Position numbers and translations under genes: made by a program. Below, in pieces: positions 1-6,096 of a stretch of 10,086 nucleotides of DNA (positions are counted from its first letter, which is position 1; each line of letters begins with the position of its first letter). The notes beneath the pieces are model-generated. The model ran no database searches. It was not told the origin of the DNA and saw only the letters and a list, made by a program, of their open reading frames with translations. This stretch comes from Methanoregula sp. (GTDB lineage Archaea > Halobacteriota > Methanomicrobia > Methanomicrobiales > Methanospirillaceae), in contig JAQWDG010000011.1 in the NCBI GenBank assembly GCA_028705545.1, positions 11,047-21,132 on the forward strand, read 5' to 3'.

Positions 1-495
1 TTCGATGCCATCATCGCAACGCCGCTCTCGATCGAGGATGTGATCGCCGGCGAACTCCTCTGGGGAGCGACCAGAAGTGTTATTTCGGTCTCGATCATGC
101 TCCCGGTGCTTGTCGCGTTCGGCGTGGTCTCGCTCCCCTTCTCGATCCTTGCCGTCCCGCTCGCGTTTGTCGCCGGGCTCATGTTTGCAGGGATCGCAAT
201 GTGTTTTACTGCGGTCACCCCGGGCATCGACACGCTCAATTACCCATCGTTTCTCTTCATCACGCCCATGATGCTCTTTTCGGGGACGTTCTTCCCCCTT
301 TCGGTCATGCCCGAAGCCCTCCAGTACATCGCTTTAGCAGTCTTTCCCCTCACCCACCTGGTACTGCTCATGCGGATGGCAACGCTGGCTACTATCGGAC
401 CACTCATCCTGCTCAGTATCCTCTGGATCCTGGCCGCTACCGTGTTCTTCTGGGCAGTCTCCATCAACCTGATGCGGCGCCGGCTGATTGTGTAA
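1..495 (+). CDS. ABC-2 type transporter permease, C-terminal part (5' end outside window)
   Basis: This is the membrane subunit of an ABC exporter of the ABC-2 (NodJ/DrrB-like) family. It would pair with a cytoplasmic ATPase that is not in the window. The frame is open from base 1, giving 164 visible residues, so the true start lies upstream. The first residues include the family-typical stretch ATPLSIEDVIAGELLWGATR, the cytoplasmic coupling region. About four hydrophobic helices follow, with the conserved segment around FITPMMLFSGTFFPLSVMP that sits in the loop before the last helices. The chain ends in a basic tail (RRRLIV) typical of the cytoplasmic C-terminus. The substrate cannot be told; drug, polysaccharide and lipid exporters all share this fold. 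A hairpin plus T-tract just after the stop probably ends its transcript. The family call is firm and the substrate is unknown. Confidence 0.88.
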   Translation, partial: FDAIIATPLSIEDVIAGELLWGATRSVISVSIMLPVLVAFGVVSLPFSILAVPLAFVAGLMFAGIAMCFTAVTPGIDTLNYPSFLFITPMMLFSGTFFPLSVMPEALQYIALAVFPLTHLVLLMRMATLATIGPLILLSILWILAATVFFWAVSINLMRRRLIV

Positions 496-501
496 ACCGG
501 G

Positions 502-1092
502 TTACCGGGCGCCGGCCCATCCCTTTTTTCTTACCAGTACCGGGTATCCCGCTACAGCATCCGGATATCCCTCCGCGGAGGCCATATCACCTGTTTCGGG
601 CTGCACTTCACTACCAGCAGCCCGAAGTGTTGCATCGAGCATCCCTACCTCGCATTCCAGATCCCCGAGGGAAAAATCCTTCTTTAGTTCGCAGAGGAGG
701 ATTCCGATCTCCTGCCGGAGCGATGGCGGGGCAAGATCGGAGAGACTGCCCATCCCCAGCTCATGGAAACTGACTGCCGTCCGGTACACTTCGATATAGG
801 AGACAAGATCGCGATAGAGCTCTTCCCGGTACGCCCGGCTGCCTTCGAGATCCGGTGCTGCAAGCTCCCGGGTGATGAGGTCGTACTCTCTATGGAATTC
901 ATCCGACAGGGTCATTCCTGCTGCAACGGCTTCCCCGAATGCGGCACGCAGGGGATACTGTTCGAAATACGGGGCGCCGGCCCGGTAGCGTCCGAAACTG
1001 CTGCGTTCCCGGGCGTGGCTGCGGGTTTCTGAAACGGCAGTACCATAGCGGTGCAGAAGGGACCGGATATCATTGTATTTTTGGGATTCCAT
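502..1092 (-). CDS. Conserved-looking hypothetical protein, 196 aa
   Basis: I do not recognise this protein. It is soluble, with no signal peptide or membrane segment. It looks mostly alpha-helical and is rich in Glu, Arg, Tyr and Leu, with probable long helices around residues 60-140. The C-terminal 45 residues look less ordered and end with a basic stretch (VRKKGWAGAR). ATG at 1092 is the natural start because a TATA-like CTCATAAG is centred about 23 nt upstream on the minus strand, which would place transcription at or next to the start codon (leaderless). No Shine-Dalgarno is visible. The stop codon is only 6 nt from the convergent permease stop. A long antisense frame overlaps it, but the promoter position and clean spacing favour this strand. 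No function is proposed. Confidence 0.7.
   Translation of the reverse strand: MESQKYNDIRSLLHRYGTAVSETRSHARERSSFGRYRAGAPYFEQYPLRAAFGEAVAAGMTLSDEFHREYDLITRELAAPDLEGSRAYREELYRDLVSYIEVYRTAVSFHELGMGSLSDLAPPSLRQEIGILLCELKKDFSLGDLECEVGMLDATLRAAGSEVQPETGDMASAEGYPDAVAGYPVLVRKKGWAGAR
507..529 (+). terminator. Hairpin plus T-tract after the ABC permease
   Basis: A short GC hairpin (GGGC-GCCG-GCCC, 507-518) is followed five bases later by six T residues (524-529), beginning 12 nt after the permease stop codon. In archaea the T-tract alone can terminate transcription and the hairpin is optional. The element lies inside the 3' coding end of the convergent gene, so it also encodes residues of that protein. 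Confidence 0.45.
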
Positions 1093-1111
1093 GGGGATTA
1101 CTCGAAGGGTT

Positions 1112-1119
1112 CTTATGAG
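1112..1119 (-). promoter_or_regulatory. TATA-like element for the 196-aa hypothetical gene
   Basis: CTCATAAG on the minus strand is centred about 23 nt before the ATG at 1092. Archaeal TATA boxes sit roughly 25 nt before the transcription start, so this would give a leaderless or nearly leaderless mRNA. The same octamer occurs at a similar distance before the C39 peptidase gene (9889-9896). Confidence 0.4.
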
Positions 1120-1180
1120 CCGGGTAAAACGGGATTATCTGGCTGAAAAGGAAAATTCCTTCAGATATTGCCGGGCGTCC

Positions 1181-1190
1181 CATATATACT
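1181..1190 (+). promoter_or_regulatory. TATA box for the small membrane protein gene
   Basis: CATATATACT is a near-ideal archaeal TATA box in an otherwise GC-rich stretch. Transcription would begin near 1208-1212 and leave a leader of about 65 nt before the ATG at 1277, long enough to carry the Shine-Dalgarno seen there. Confidence 0.6.
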
Positions 1191-1276
1191 TTTGACATCC
1201 CCGACACGGCAGAAGTATCGGTGTGCAGATCAAAAGAACTACTATCAATCGCGAAAAAAAAGGTGAAGATATCGCT

Positions 1277-1444
1277 ATGAAAAATTTCCGTCAGCTGGTC
1301 TTTTTCTACCTCATCACCCTTGCCGGCCTCCTCTGGGCAGTATTCCTCCTCATGGACACGGAATGGCTCTTCCCGGCACTTGCAATGGCCAGCCTTATTA
1401 TCGCCACCAATATTATCGTCCTTATCCTCTGGTTTAAGAGTTAG
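1277..1444 (+). CDS. Small two-helix membrane protein, 55 aa, unknown function
   Basis: This short gene encodes a 55-residue protein that is almost entirely two transmembrane helices, roughly residues 7-26 and 29-52. They are joined by a short acidic turn (MDTEW), with Lys/Arg at the N-terminus and Lys at the C-terminus. By the positive-inside tendency both ends probably face the cytoplasm, forming a hairpin. I chose the ATG at 1277 rather than the GTG at 1223 because AGGTGA (1261-1266) ends 10 nt before it and because the hydrophilic extension from 1223 contains the leader. A good TATA box lies at 1181-1190. The last 11 nt overlap the 3' end of the convergent methyltransferase gene. I recognise no family, so it could be a membrane regulator or an orphan small protein. 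Confidence 0.68.
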   Translation: MKNFRQLVFFYLITLAGLLWAVFLLMDTEWLFPALAMASLIIATNIIVLILWFKS

Positions 1445-2000
1445 CCGGCTTCAAACGGGTTATCCTGAGCACGACCAGTTTTTCCCCTTCCACAGTATCC
1501 TGTGCAACTTCCCTGCAGGAATAGCCGGAGCGCTCGAAGAGGCCGCAGACCTCCGCGATACCGGTGAGTTCGGAGACAAGGAGCAAAATCCTCCCGTCTG
1601 GGGCAAGCACGCTGCCAACTGCGGAGGCAAACTGATTTATCACGTCCCGGCCGGTCACCCCGCCATCGAGCGCGTACTCCAGCCAGTCATCGATCCGCTC
1701 CTCCGGCTGTGTCGGGAGATACGGGGGGTTGAAGAGGATCAGATCGAACCTGCCCCGGAGGCCGGAGAAAAGGTCGCACCGGACCACATCGATACCCTGT
1801 CGCCGGGCGCAGAACACTGCATGCGGGTTGATGTCTGTCGCTACGATATCGCAGTCCTGCACGAGCGCCGCTGCGATCCGGCCGGAACCGGTCCCGATCT
1901 CAAGCACCCGGTCGCCGGACCGCACTTCCGCTTGTGCCGCACCGAGGAGCAGGAGGGTATCAGCCTCGGGCTGGTACACCTGTGCAGGGTCATAGGACAT
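1434..2000 (-). CDS. hemK2: HemK2/Mtq2-family class I methyltransferase, probable release factor glutamine methyltransferase
   Basis: This is a compact 188-residue SAM-dependent methyltransferase. In the HemK2/Mtq2 family the archaeal and eukaryotic members work with Trm112 and methylate the Gln of the GGQ motif in the class I release factor. Visible features are an N-terminal VYQPEADTLLLL (matching the family's VYxPxEDT start), the SAM-binding LEIGTGSG at about 33-40, acidic ATDINP at 54-59, and the catalytic NPPY at 91-94 that positions the amide nitrogen. The frame runs open to a TTG at 2066, but I chose the ATG at 2000 because the family begins right at the VYxP segment and the extra residues look like translated leader. 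No strong Shine-Dalgarno is present. In many archaea this gene directly follows ksgA; here 292 nt and a probable terminator separate them, so it has its own promoter. Confidence 0.85.
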   Translation of the reverse strand: MSYDPAQVYQPEADTLLLLGAAQAEVRSGDRVLEIGTGSGRIAAALVQDCDIVATDINPHAVFCARRQGIDVVRCDLFSGLRGRFDLILFNPPYLPTQPEERIDDWLEYALDGGVTGRDVINQFASAVGSVLAPDGRILLLVSELTGIAEVCGLFERSGYSCREVAQDTVEGEKLVVLRITRLKPANS

Positions 2001-2085
2001 AGGTAATGAGTGTGGGACAAACAAGGGGAAAAAGATCGCCCGTCCCGACGGCAGGAGAACGGACAACGGCGCAAAAATGACCCGG

Positions 2086-2114
2086 TTATAATAAACTCAC
2101 CGGCAGTATATAAG
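2086..2114 (-). promoter_or_regulatory. Tandem TATA-like elements upstream of the HemK2-like gene
   Basis: On the minus strand CTTATATAC (2106-2114) and GTTTATTATAA (2086-2096) both resemble archaeal TATA boxes. They would start transcription near 2083 and 2065, leaving leaders of about 65-85 nt before the ATG at 2000. Which is used cannot be told; the first has the more canonical core. Confidence 0.5.
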
Positions 2115-2265
2115 GGGAAGATGCAGTATTGTTGCCCCGTTTGTCCCGGTACCCCGGGAACAGCAGGAAAATAGTCAGGAAAAATGAGCGCAAAACGGGA
2201 TCTCAAAAGGGATCCAAAGAATCGGAAAACCCGAAAAAAACCAAACAATCCCCGACGAGCGGAAT
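2115..2265. other. Non-coding A-rich spacer between ksgA and the HemK2-like gene
   Basis: Together with the flanking promoter and terminator this forms a 292-nt gap. It contains an imperfect tandem repeat (CAAAACGGGATC at 2191-2202, then CAAAAGGGATC at 2204-2214) and several A-runs on the plus strand. A Lys-rich open frame runs through it from a TTG at 2129, but its composition simply mirrors A-rich DNA and it enters the ksgA coding end. I see no tRNA or structured RNA that I can support. Confidence 0.4.
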
Positions 2266-2292
2266 GTTAAAAAATCCAAAAAAATCCAAAAA
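2266..2292 (-). terminator. T-rich terminator after ksgA
   Basis: Immediately after the ksgA stop the minus strand reads several T-runs. On the plus strand these are two copies of AAAATCCAAA back to back (2271-2290) with A-runs on either side. Successive T-tracts without a hairpin are the usual archaeal termination signal. This would end the long minus-strand operon and separate it from the HemK2-like gene. Confidence 0.6.
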
Positions 2293-3057
2293 TTATTCGA
2301 AATTCGCTATCGTTGCAAAGTCTTCCAGGTAGAGTTCTTCCGGCCTGCTTTTGAGGATCTCCTCCGGGAGAGCGGCAATGACCCGCTCTGTCCATTCACG
2401 ATCAAGGATTCCCGACGACCCCCTGAGGCAGTTCCTCACCGTCTTTCTCCGGTGGGTGAAAAGTGCCAGGACGACCGCAGCATATCGCTTTTTATCGTTA
2501 ACCCAGAAGATTGGCGGCCTGGGCACGATCTTGACCACCATCGAGTGGACCTGGGGTTTTGGCGAGAAGCAGCCGGGCGGGAGCGTGAAGCACCGCTGGA
2601 CGGTCGCATAGGTCTGGACCATGATGGAGAGCCGTCCGCAGTCTTTTGTCCCTGCCGGGGCTGCCATGCGCTCGGCAAACTCCTGCTGGTACATCAGGAC
2701 TGCTACCTTAAACCCCATATCAAGGAGCCGGAAGGTAATCTTCGAGGATGCTGAGTACGGAAGGTTCGAAACCACCATCTCAAAAGGAGGGAGGGGGCAT
2801 TTCGTGGCGTCCCCGTGGGTTACGGTCAGCCGGCCCTCCGTAATTTCTGTAGAGAAACGTTCGGCAAGCTCGTCGCAGAGCATCCCGTCAAGTTCCACCG
2901 CGTGGACGGTTGCCCCCCGGTCGAGCAGGGCCCGGGTCAGGGCACCGTTCCCCGGCCCGATCTCAAGGACGACCTTTCCTTTGACATCCTCAGTATCCGC
3001 TATCCTTCCAATCGCGTTCTTATCGATAAGGAAGTGCTGGTCGTGGCGGGCTTTCAT
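2293..3057 (-). CDS. ksgA: 16S rRNA (adenine(1518/1519)-N6)-dimethyltransferase KsgA/RsmA (archaeal Dim1)
   Basis: This enzyme transfers four methyl groups from SAM to two adjacent adenosines near the 3' end of 16S rRNA, a late checkpoint in small-subunit assembly. The 254-residue length is normal for the family. Motifs in order are QHFLID (7-12), which starts the SAM site, LEIGPGNGALT (31-41) as the glycine loop, E55 at the ribose-binding position, GDA (82-84), the catalytic SNLPYSASSKI (97-107) with the adenine-binding NLPY, and FSPKPQVHS (164-172). A helical C-terminal rRNA-binding domain follows. The ATG overlaps the TGA of the DUF655 gene by 4 nt (ATGA), and I see no separate Shine-Dalgarno, so translation is probably coupled. 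It is the last gene of the operon, before a T-rich terminator. Confidence 0.96.
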   Translation of the reverse strand: MKARHDQHFLIDKNAIGRIADTEDVKGKVVLEIGPGNGALTRALLDRGATVHAVELDGMLCDELAERFSTEITEGRLTVTHGDATKCPLPPFEMVVSNLPYSASSKITFRLLDMGFKVAVLMYQQEFAERMAAPAGTKDCGRLSIMVQTYATVQRCFTLPPGCFSPKPQVHSMVVKIVPRPPIFWVNDKKRYAAVVLALFTHRRKTVRNCLRGSSGILDREWTERVIAALPEEILKSRPEELYLEDFATIANFE

Positions 3058-3617
3058 TTCGTGGTGAAGAGGTGGTACTTGACGTCCTTGTCCTGCAGTT
3101 CCTCAAGGATCCGGGCCTCGATCATCTTCTCCGGGTGCGGGAGCGACTTGATCCGGGTGGAAATATCGGCAAAGCTCTCGAAGGGCTTCCTGGTCCGGGA
3201 CTCGAGCACTTCCCACATCAGTTTCTTCCCGATGCCCGGGAGGAGGTGGAGCATGTGGAGTTTCGGGGTGATCGAGATCGCCTTGTTAAAGAACGTAACA
3301 AAGTCCGGCTCGCGGTCTTTTACGATCTGCTCGATCATAAAGGGCAGCTCGCCTTTCGCCGTGGGCGTCAGCTCGTCGTAACTGATCCTGCGCTTCACCC
3401 GTTCGATCTTATCCCGCTCGGAATCGCCGATATAGACCTTATCGTGGAGGTCGATAATAACGCCCGGTTTCGGGATAAGTTCGAGAAGCTTGAATTGCTC
3501 TACTCCGATTGCCTGAATGACCGGCTCACGCTTGAACTGGGGTCGCGGATCGTCCATGTGCCCTTTCATGAGCACATCCAGTACGATCGCGTTGACCTCT
3601 TTTTTTTCGGCCTTCAT
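3054..3617 (-). CDS. DUF655 family protein, probable nucleic-acid-binding protein
   Basis: This is a 187-residue member of DUF655, an archaeal family of unknown role. The N-terminal half has beta-strand-like segments (for example PGVIIDLHDKVYIGD, 51-65) that could form an OB-like fold. The middle is helical, and residues about 124-141 read as a helix-hairpin-helix (HLLPGIGKKLMWEVLESR), a motif that contacts the backbone of DNA or RNA. The chain is strongly charged, with many Lys, Arg and Glu. I chose the ATG at 3617 over the GTG at 3626 because AGGAG (3626-3630) lies 8 nt before it and itself overlaps the GTG. The rpoF stop codon abuts this site. The stop overlaps the ksgA start by 4 nt. The constant company of rpoF, rpl21e and ksgA suggests a part in ribosome biogenesis or RNA handling, but this is inference. 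Confidence 0.88.
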   Translation of the reverse strand: MKAEKKEVNAIVLDVLMKGHMDDPRPQFKREPVIQAIGVEQFKLLELIPKPGVIIDLHDKVYIGDSERDKIERVKRRISYDELTPTAKGELPFMIEQIVKDREPDFVTFFNKAISITPKLHMLHLLPGIGKKLMWEVLESRTRKPFESFADISTRIKSLPHPEKMIEARILEELQDKDVKYHLFTTK

Positions 3618-3629
3618 GATATGCACTCC

Positions 3630-3980
3630 TTAAAAGTGCGCCATGACCAGGTCAATAATAGAGTCTATCTCTGCCGGTTCGAGCGTATACCGCTCTTTTG
3701 CAAAGATCGCCCGCACCTCATCGCGGCTCTTGGGCATGATATTTGCAATGCGGTAGGCGATCTCCGGCTTCATCTTCTCAAGCTTCAGGAGCTTGTCCAC
3801 GAGTTCCTTCGATTTCTCGGGCGTTGTCTTAGAAAGCTGATTGGCATGATCCATGCTGCGCCGGAATTCGTATGACATCTCCTTTTCCGCAGCGATCCGT
3901 TCTGCTTCCACGCCCAAAAGAGCTGCGCGGAGCTCGGGAAGTGTAACCTTTTCTTCGCTAAGTATAGCCTTTACTTTCAT
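3630..3980 (-). CDS. rpoF: DNA-directed RNA polymerase subunit Rpo4 (RpoF, Rpb4 homologue)
   Basis: Rpo4 pairs with Rpo7 (RpoE) to form the stalk of archaeal RNA polymerase, which helps open promoters and contacts emerging RNA. The protein is 116 residues, the usual size. An N-terminal segment (KVKAILSEEKVTLPELRAALL) would bind Rpo7. The C-terminal helical HRDC-like part carries KPEIAYRIANIMPKSRDEVRAIFAKER and ends with EIDSIIDLVMAHF, all typical of the family. I chose the ATG at 3980 rather than the upstream GTG at 3989 because GGTGAT (3985-3990) is a good Shine-Dalgarno match overlapping that GTG. It lies 23 nt after rpl21e and its TAA runs into the Shine-Dalgarno of the DUF655 gene. Its stalk partner rpoE is not in the window. 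Confidence 0.93.
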   Translation of the reverse strand: MKVKAILSEEKVTLPELRAALLGVEAERIAAEKEMSYEFRRSMDHANQLSKTTPEKSKELVDKLLKLEKMKPEIAYRIANIMPKSRDEVRAIFAKERYTLEPAEIDSIIDLVMAHF

Positions 3981-4003
3981 GCCAATCACCTAAACAATGG
4001 AAT

Positions 4004-4294
4004 TTACTTTTGTGCTTTTAGATGTTGCGGTCTGGCAATAACGGTCTTTTCCGCATTGCCGTCGTGAATGGAAAGCATCCATGCACGGCCGCGTTTACCG
4101 ATCACGGTGCCGGTAAGGCCGTGGAACCTGCGGTGGGGCATTCCCTTCTGGACGCTCGTGTTCACTACGATGTGAACCTTGTCCCCGACTTCGAACTGCT
4201 GGATCACGGAGGTGACCGGCGGCAGCCCGCGCTGTCTTAATTCCTTCTTGAACTTGTACCTTGTCTTCTTTCTGGGTCCGTTATGGTGTGCCAT
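4004..4294 (-). CDS. rpl21e: 50S ribosomal protein L21e
   Basis: This is a basic 96-residue protein of the large ribosomal subunit, found in archaea and eukaryotes. Recognisable parts are the Lys/Arg-rich start (NGPRKKTRYKFKK), the SH3-like barrel segment FEVGDKVHIVVNTSVQKGMP, the HRRFHGLTGTVIGKRGRAW core that contacts rRNA, and the ending ARPQHLKAQK. A strong Shine-Dalgarno (AGGAGGGAG, 4302-4310) lies within the last codons of pus10, 7 nt before the ATG, and the pus10 stop is only 2 nt upstream. This suits a gene that must be translated at high level from a polycistronic message. Confidence 0.96.
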   Translation of the reverse strand: MAHHNGPRKKTRYKFKKELRQRGLPPVTSVIQQFEVGDKVHIVVNTSVQKGMPHRRFHGLTGTVIGKRGRAWMLSIHDGNAEKTVIARPQHLKAQK

Positions 4295-4296
4295 AG

Positions 4297-5529
4297 TTAT
4301 TCTCCCTCCTGTGGTCCTTCTACCTGCACGACATCCAGGCTGGTGACGTGTGCGGGCCGCTTCAGGATCTCGGCAAGACTCGGGATGGTCCTTCCCTGAT
4401 CGCCTGATATGAGTTCTTTGATGTAGAGGCCGGCTTCGCCGAGGACTTCAAGGATGAACTTTCCGTCCTGTTCCCCCACGCACTCAATACCGAGGACTTT
4501 ACGCTCCCGGATCTTATCTGCTCTCCGGTGGGCGACCCGTTCGGGCGTGCGCTGGTGTATTGTGACGCCCGATAAGGTTTTCAGGGCATTTGCAAGCGTT
4601 TCCGCTGATATTTGCCCCTCAACCTCGACCAGGATCCTGTATTTTTTATGCGCTTTGCTTGATTTAAGGGTTTCCACCTCCGCACGGTCGCTCCAGTGCG
4701 AAAGCGCGACAGAAACACGGCCGCCGGCCGATTCGTTGATCGCCGCTTCGAGGGCGGCAAGCTCCACGGTCCGTTTTTTCGGGGCATCGACTTCGAGGAT
4801 GAACGGCCGGCCGGTGCCGATGCAGCGGGCATCGATATCTTCCCTGCCCGCCCCATGCAGCACGGCATTTTCCGCACAGAACGCCTCGATAACCGGCCGA
4901 CCGATCAGTTCCTCCACGGAGTCCAGGTACTGCTTGCCGGTATAGTTGCACTTCTCGCAGCCAGCCCCGCGGCAGGCCCGGCAGGGCCAGTGAGTCTGCG
5001 GGATGCCCCGCTCGAACTTCTGGTATCTCCCGTAGAAGAAGATCGCGTTGACCAGGACTTCCACGTCCCCGGTTGACGGATCCAAGAGAACGGTGACATC
5101 GGGTTTCTTGAAATCTACCGTTTTGCCCGTGATGGCGGAGACGGCTTTCCCCACCTCCCGGTTCACCTCGGACTTGAAGGGTTCCGGGTCGGTAAGGGCA
5201 AGATCGCTCCAGACCATCTCCTCGTTTTCGGCAACAAGGGGCGGAACCCGGCAGCCCACGAGGAAGGTAGCGTATTCGTATCCTTCGAGCGCTTTCGCGA
5301 CCTTTTGCGCCCACTCCGGGACTGCATCAAAGAAGTTCCCGCAGATCCAGCAGGCGCCGGAAAACTTCTCGTACGGGATATTCAGTTCGAGTGCCCGGGC
5401 TATCCGAAGCCCCCGGCCCCGCTCATCATCCGTGAGCCCGTGCGAGCGCTTCCCGAAGAACCGCCCGAGGCAGTGATCGCAGCATTCGCCATAGGCAAGG
5501 ATCTTTTCGACCTGTTCGTTTAGTGCCAT
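4297..5529 (-). CDS. pus10: tRNA pseudouridine(54/55) synthase Pus10
   Basis: Pus10 converts uridine 54, and in many archaea uridine 55, of the tRNA T-loop to pseudouridine. The 410-residue protein starts with a zinc-ribbon-like region (C17-x2-C20 and C60-x2-C63) within a THUMP-containing N-terminal part that binds RNA. A second cysteine set, C183-x2-C186-x4-C191-x2-C194 (PCRACRGAGCEKC), precedes the catalytic domain. The active-site loop is HGAGREDIDARCIGTGRPF (225-243), with D231 as the likely nucleophile in the R-E-D arrangement. Late conserved segments are RVAHRRADKIRERKV and GLYIKELISGDQGRT (367-381), the latter holding the conserved Tyr 369. The start is fixed by GGAGG (5538-5542) 8 nt upstream, inside trmY. 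The gene overlaps trmY by 10 nt; TrmY works on the pseudouridine 54 made by this enzyme. Confidence 0.95.
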   Translation of the reverse strand: MALNEQVEKILAYGECCDHCLGRFFGKRSHGLTDDERGRGLRIARALELNIPYEKFSGACWICGNFFDAVPEWAQKVAKALEGYEYATFLVGCRVPPLVAENEEMVWSDLALTDPEPFKSEVNREVGKAVSAITGKTVDFKKPDVTVLLDPSTGDVEVLVNAIFFYGRYQKFERGIPQTHWPCRACRGAGCEKCNYTGKQYLDSVEELIGRPVIEAFCAENAVLHGAGREDIDARCIGTGRPFILEVDAPKKRTVELAALEAAINESAGGRVSVALSHWSDRAEVETLKSSKAHKKYRILVEVEGQISAETLANALKTLSGVTIHQRTPERVAHRRADKIRERKVLGIECVGEQDGKFILEVLGEAGLYIKELISGDQGRTIPSLAEILKRPAHVTSLDVVQVEGPQEGE

Positions 5530-6095
5530 CCGTTCTTCCTCCGGTCGATCTCGTTTGAGATCACCGTAATCGTGTGATCGGCATGCAGGCAGACCGGGCC
5601 GACCGAGTACCGGGCAGCGTCTTTTATGAGCGCTTCCTCGGCCTCCGTAAAGTTCTGGTGGTCGGAGAGCAAAAACGCCTCCGGCATCTCCTGCACCGTC
5701 CGTATATCGGTCCCCTTCTCGTCAAGAACCGCGAACGGGTGCTCGGCAAGAAGCCGGTCAAGCCCGCCGTTTCTCACAAACACCCCCGGTGCTGCCTCGC
5801 GGAACTCGCTCCCGCAGGGAATTGAGAGCGCTTTTTTGATGAGCGCCCCGGCACTCCGTTCATCGGGCGAGAGCGACCGGATCTCATTTCCGGCAAAACG
5901 AACCGTCTTTGGCCCTTTCGGCCCCCCGAGGAGGATTAGGAAACACTCCGCGTCCCTCCGCAGATCGTGCGAGAGGAAGAGCGTGGCGTTCACGCACCGG
6001 CAGAGCACGTCCATGCGCCCTGCCCCGGGGAGATCGTTTAAGGAGAAATCCCCGTCCGTGCGGGCAAGGTGCCCGACAACCGCAAACGAGGCCAT
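5520..6095 (-). CDS. trmY: tRNA (pseudouridine(54)-N1)-methyltransferase TrmY
   Basis: TrmY (formerly DUF358) uses SAM to methylate N1 of pseudouridine 54, giving the N1-methylpseudouridine that replaces ribothymidine in most archaeal tRNAs. At 191 residues it has the usual length for this SPOUT-class, knotted, dimeric enzyme. Visible family features are the N-terminal GRMDVLCRCVNATLFLSHDL (26-45), GNEIRSLSPDERSAGALIKK (69-88), and the C-terminal knot with FLLSDHQNFTEAEE (141-154) and SVGPVCLHADHTITVISNEI (164-183), which forms the SAM pocket. The ATG follows the srp54 stop by one base and has only a weak purine stretch upstream, so coupled translation is likely. The downstream end overlaps pus10 by 10 nt, putting the two consecutive enzymes of m1-pseudouridine 54 formation together. 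Confidence 0.95.
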   Translation of the reverse strand: MASFAVVGHLARTDGDFSLNDLPGAGRMDVLCRCVNATLFLSHDLRRDAECFLILLGGPKGPKTVRFAGNEIRSLSPDERSAGALIKKALSIPCGSEFREAAPGVFVRNGGLDRLLAEHPFAVLDEKGTDIRTVQEMPEAFLLSDHQNFTEAEEALIKDAARYSVGPVCLHADHTITVISNEIDRRKNGWH

Positions 6096-6096
6096 C

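Noticed and set aside
1223..1276. GTG-initiated extension of the small membrane protein
   Set aside because: The Shine-Dalgarno AGGTGA sits inside this extension and points to the ATG at 1277.
2001..2066. TTG-initiated 22-residue extension of the HemK2-like protein
   Set aside because: The family begins at the VYxPxEDT segment just after the ATG at 2000, and the extension lies in the predicted leader.
2129..2332. Lys-rich 67-codon frame on the plus strand after the HemK2-like promoter
   Set aside because: It starts with TTG, has no Shine-Dalgarno, consists mostly of Lys/Ser/Pro from A-rich spacer DNA and ends inside the antisense of ksgA.
3072..3875. 267-codon plus-strand frame opposite rpoF and DUF655
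   Set aside because: It is an antisense shadow caused by GC-rich codon structure; both genes on the minus strand are recognised families with good start signals.
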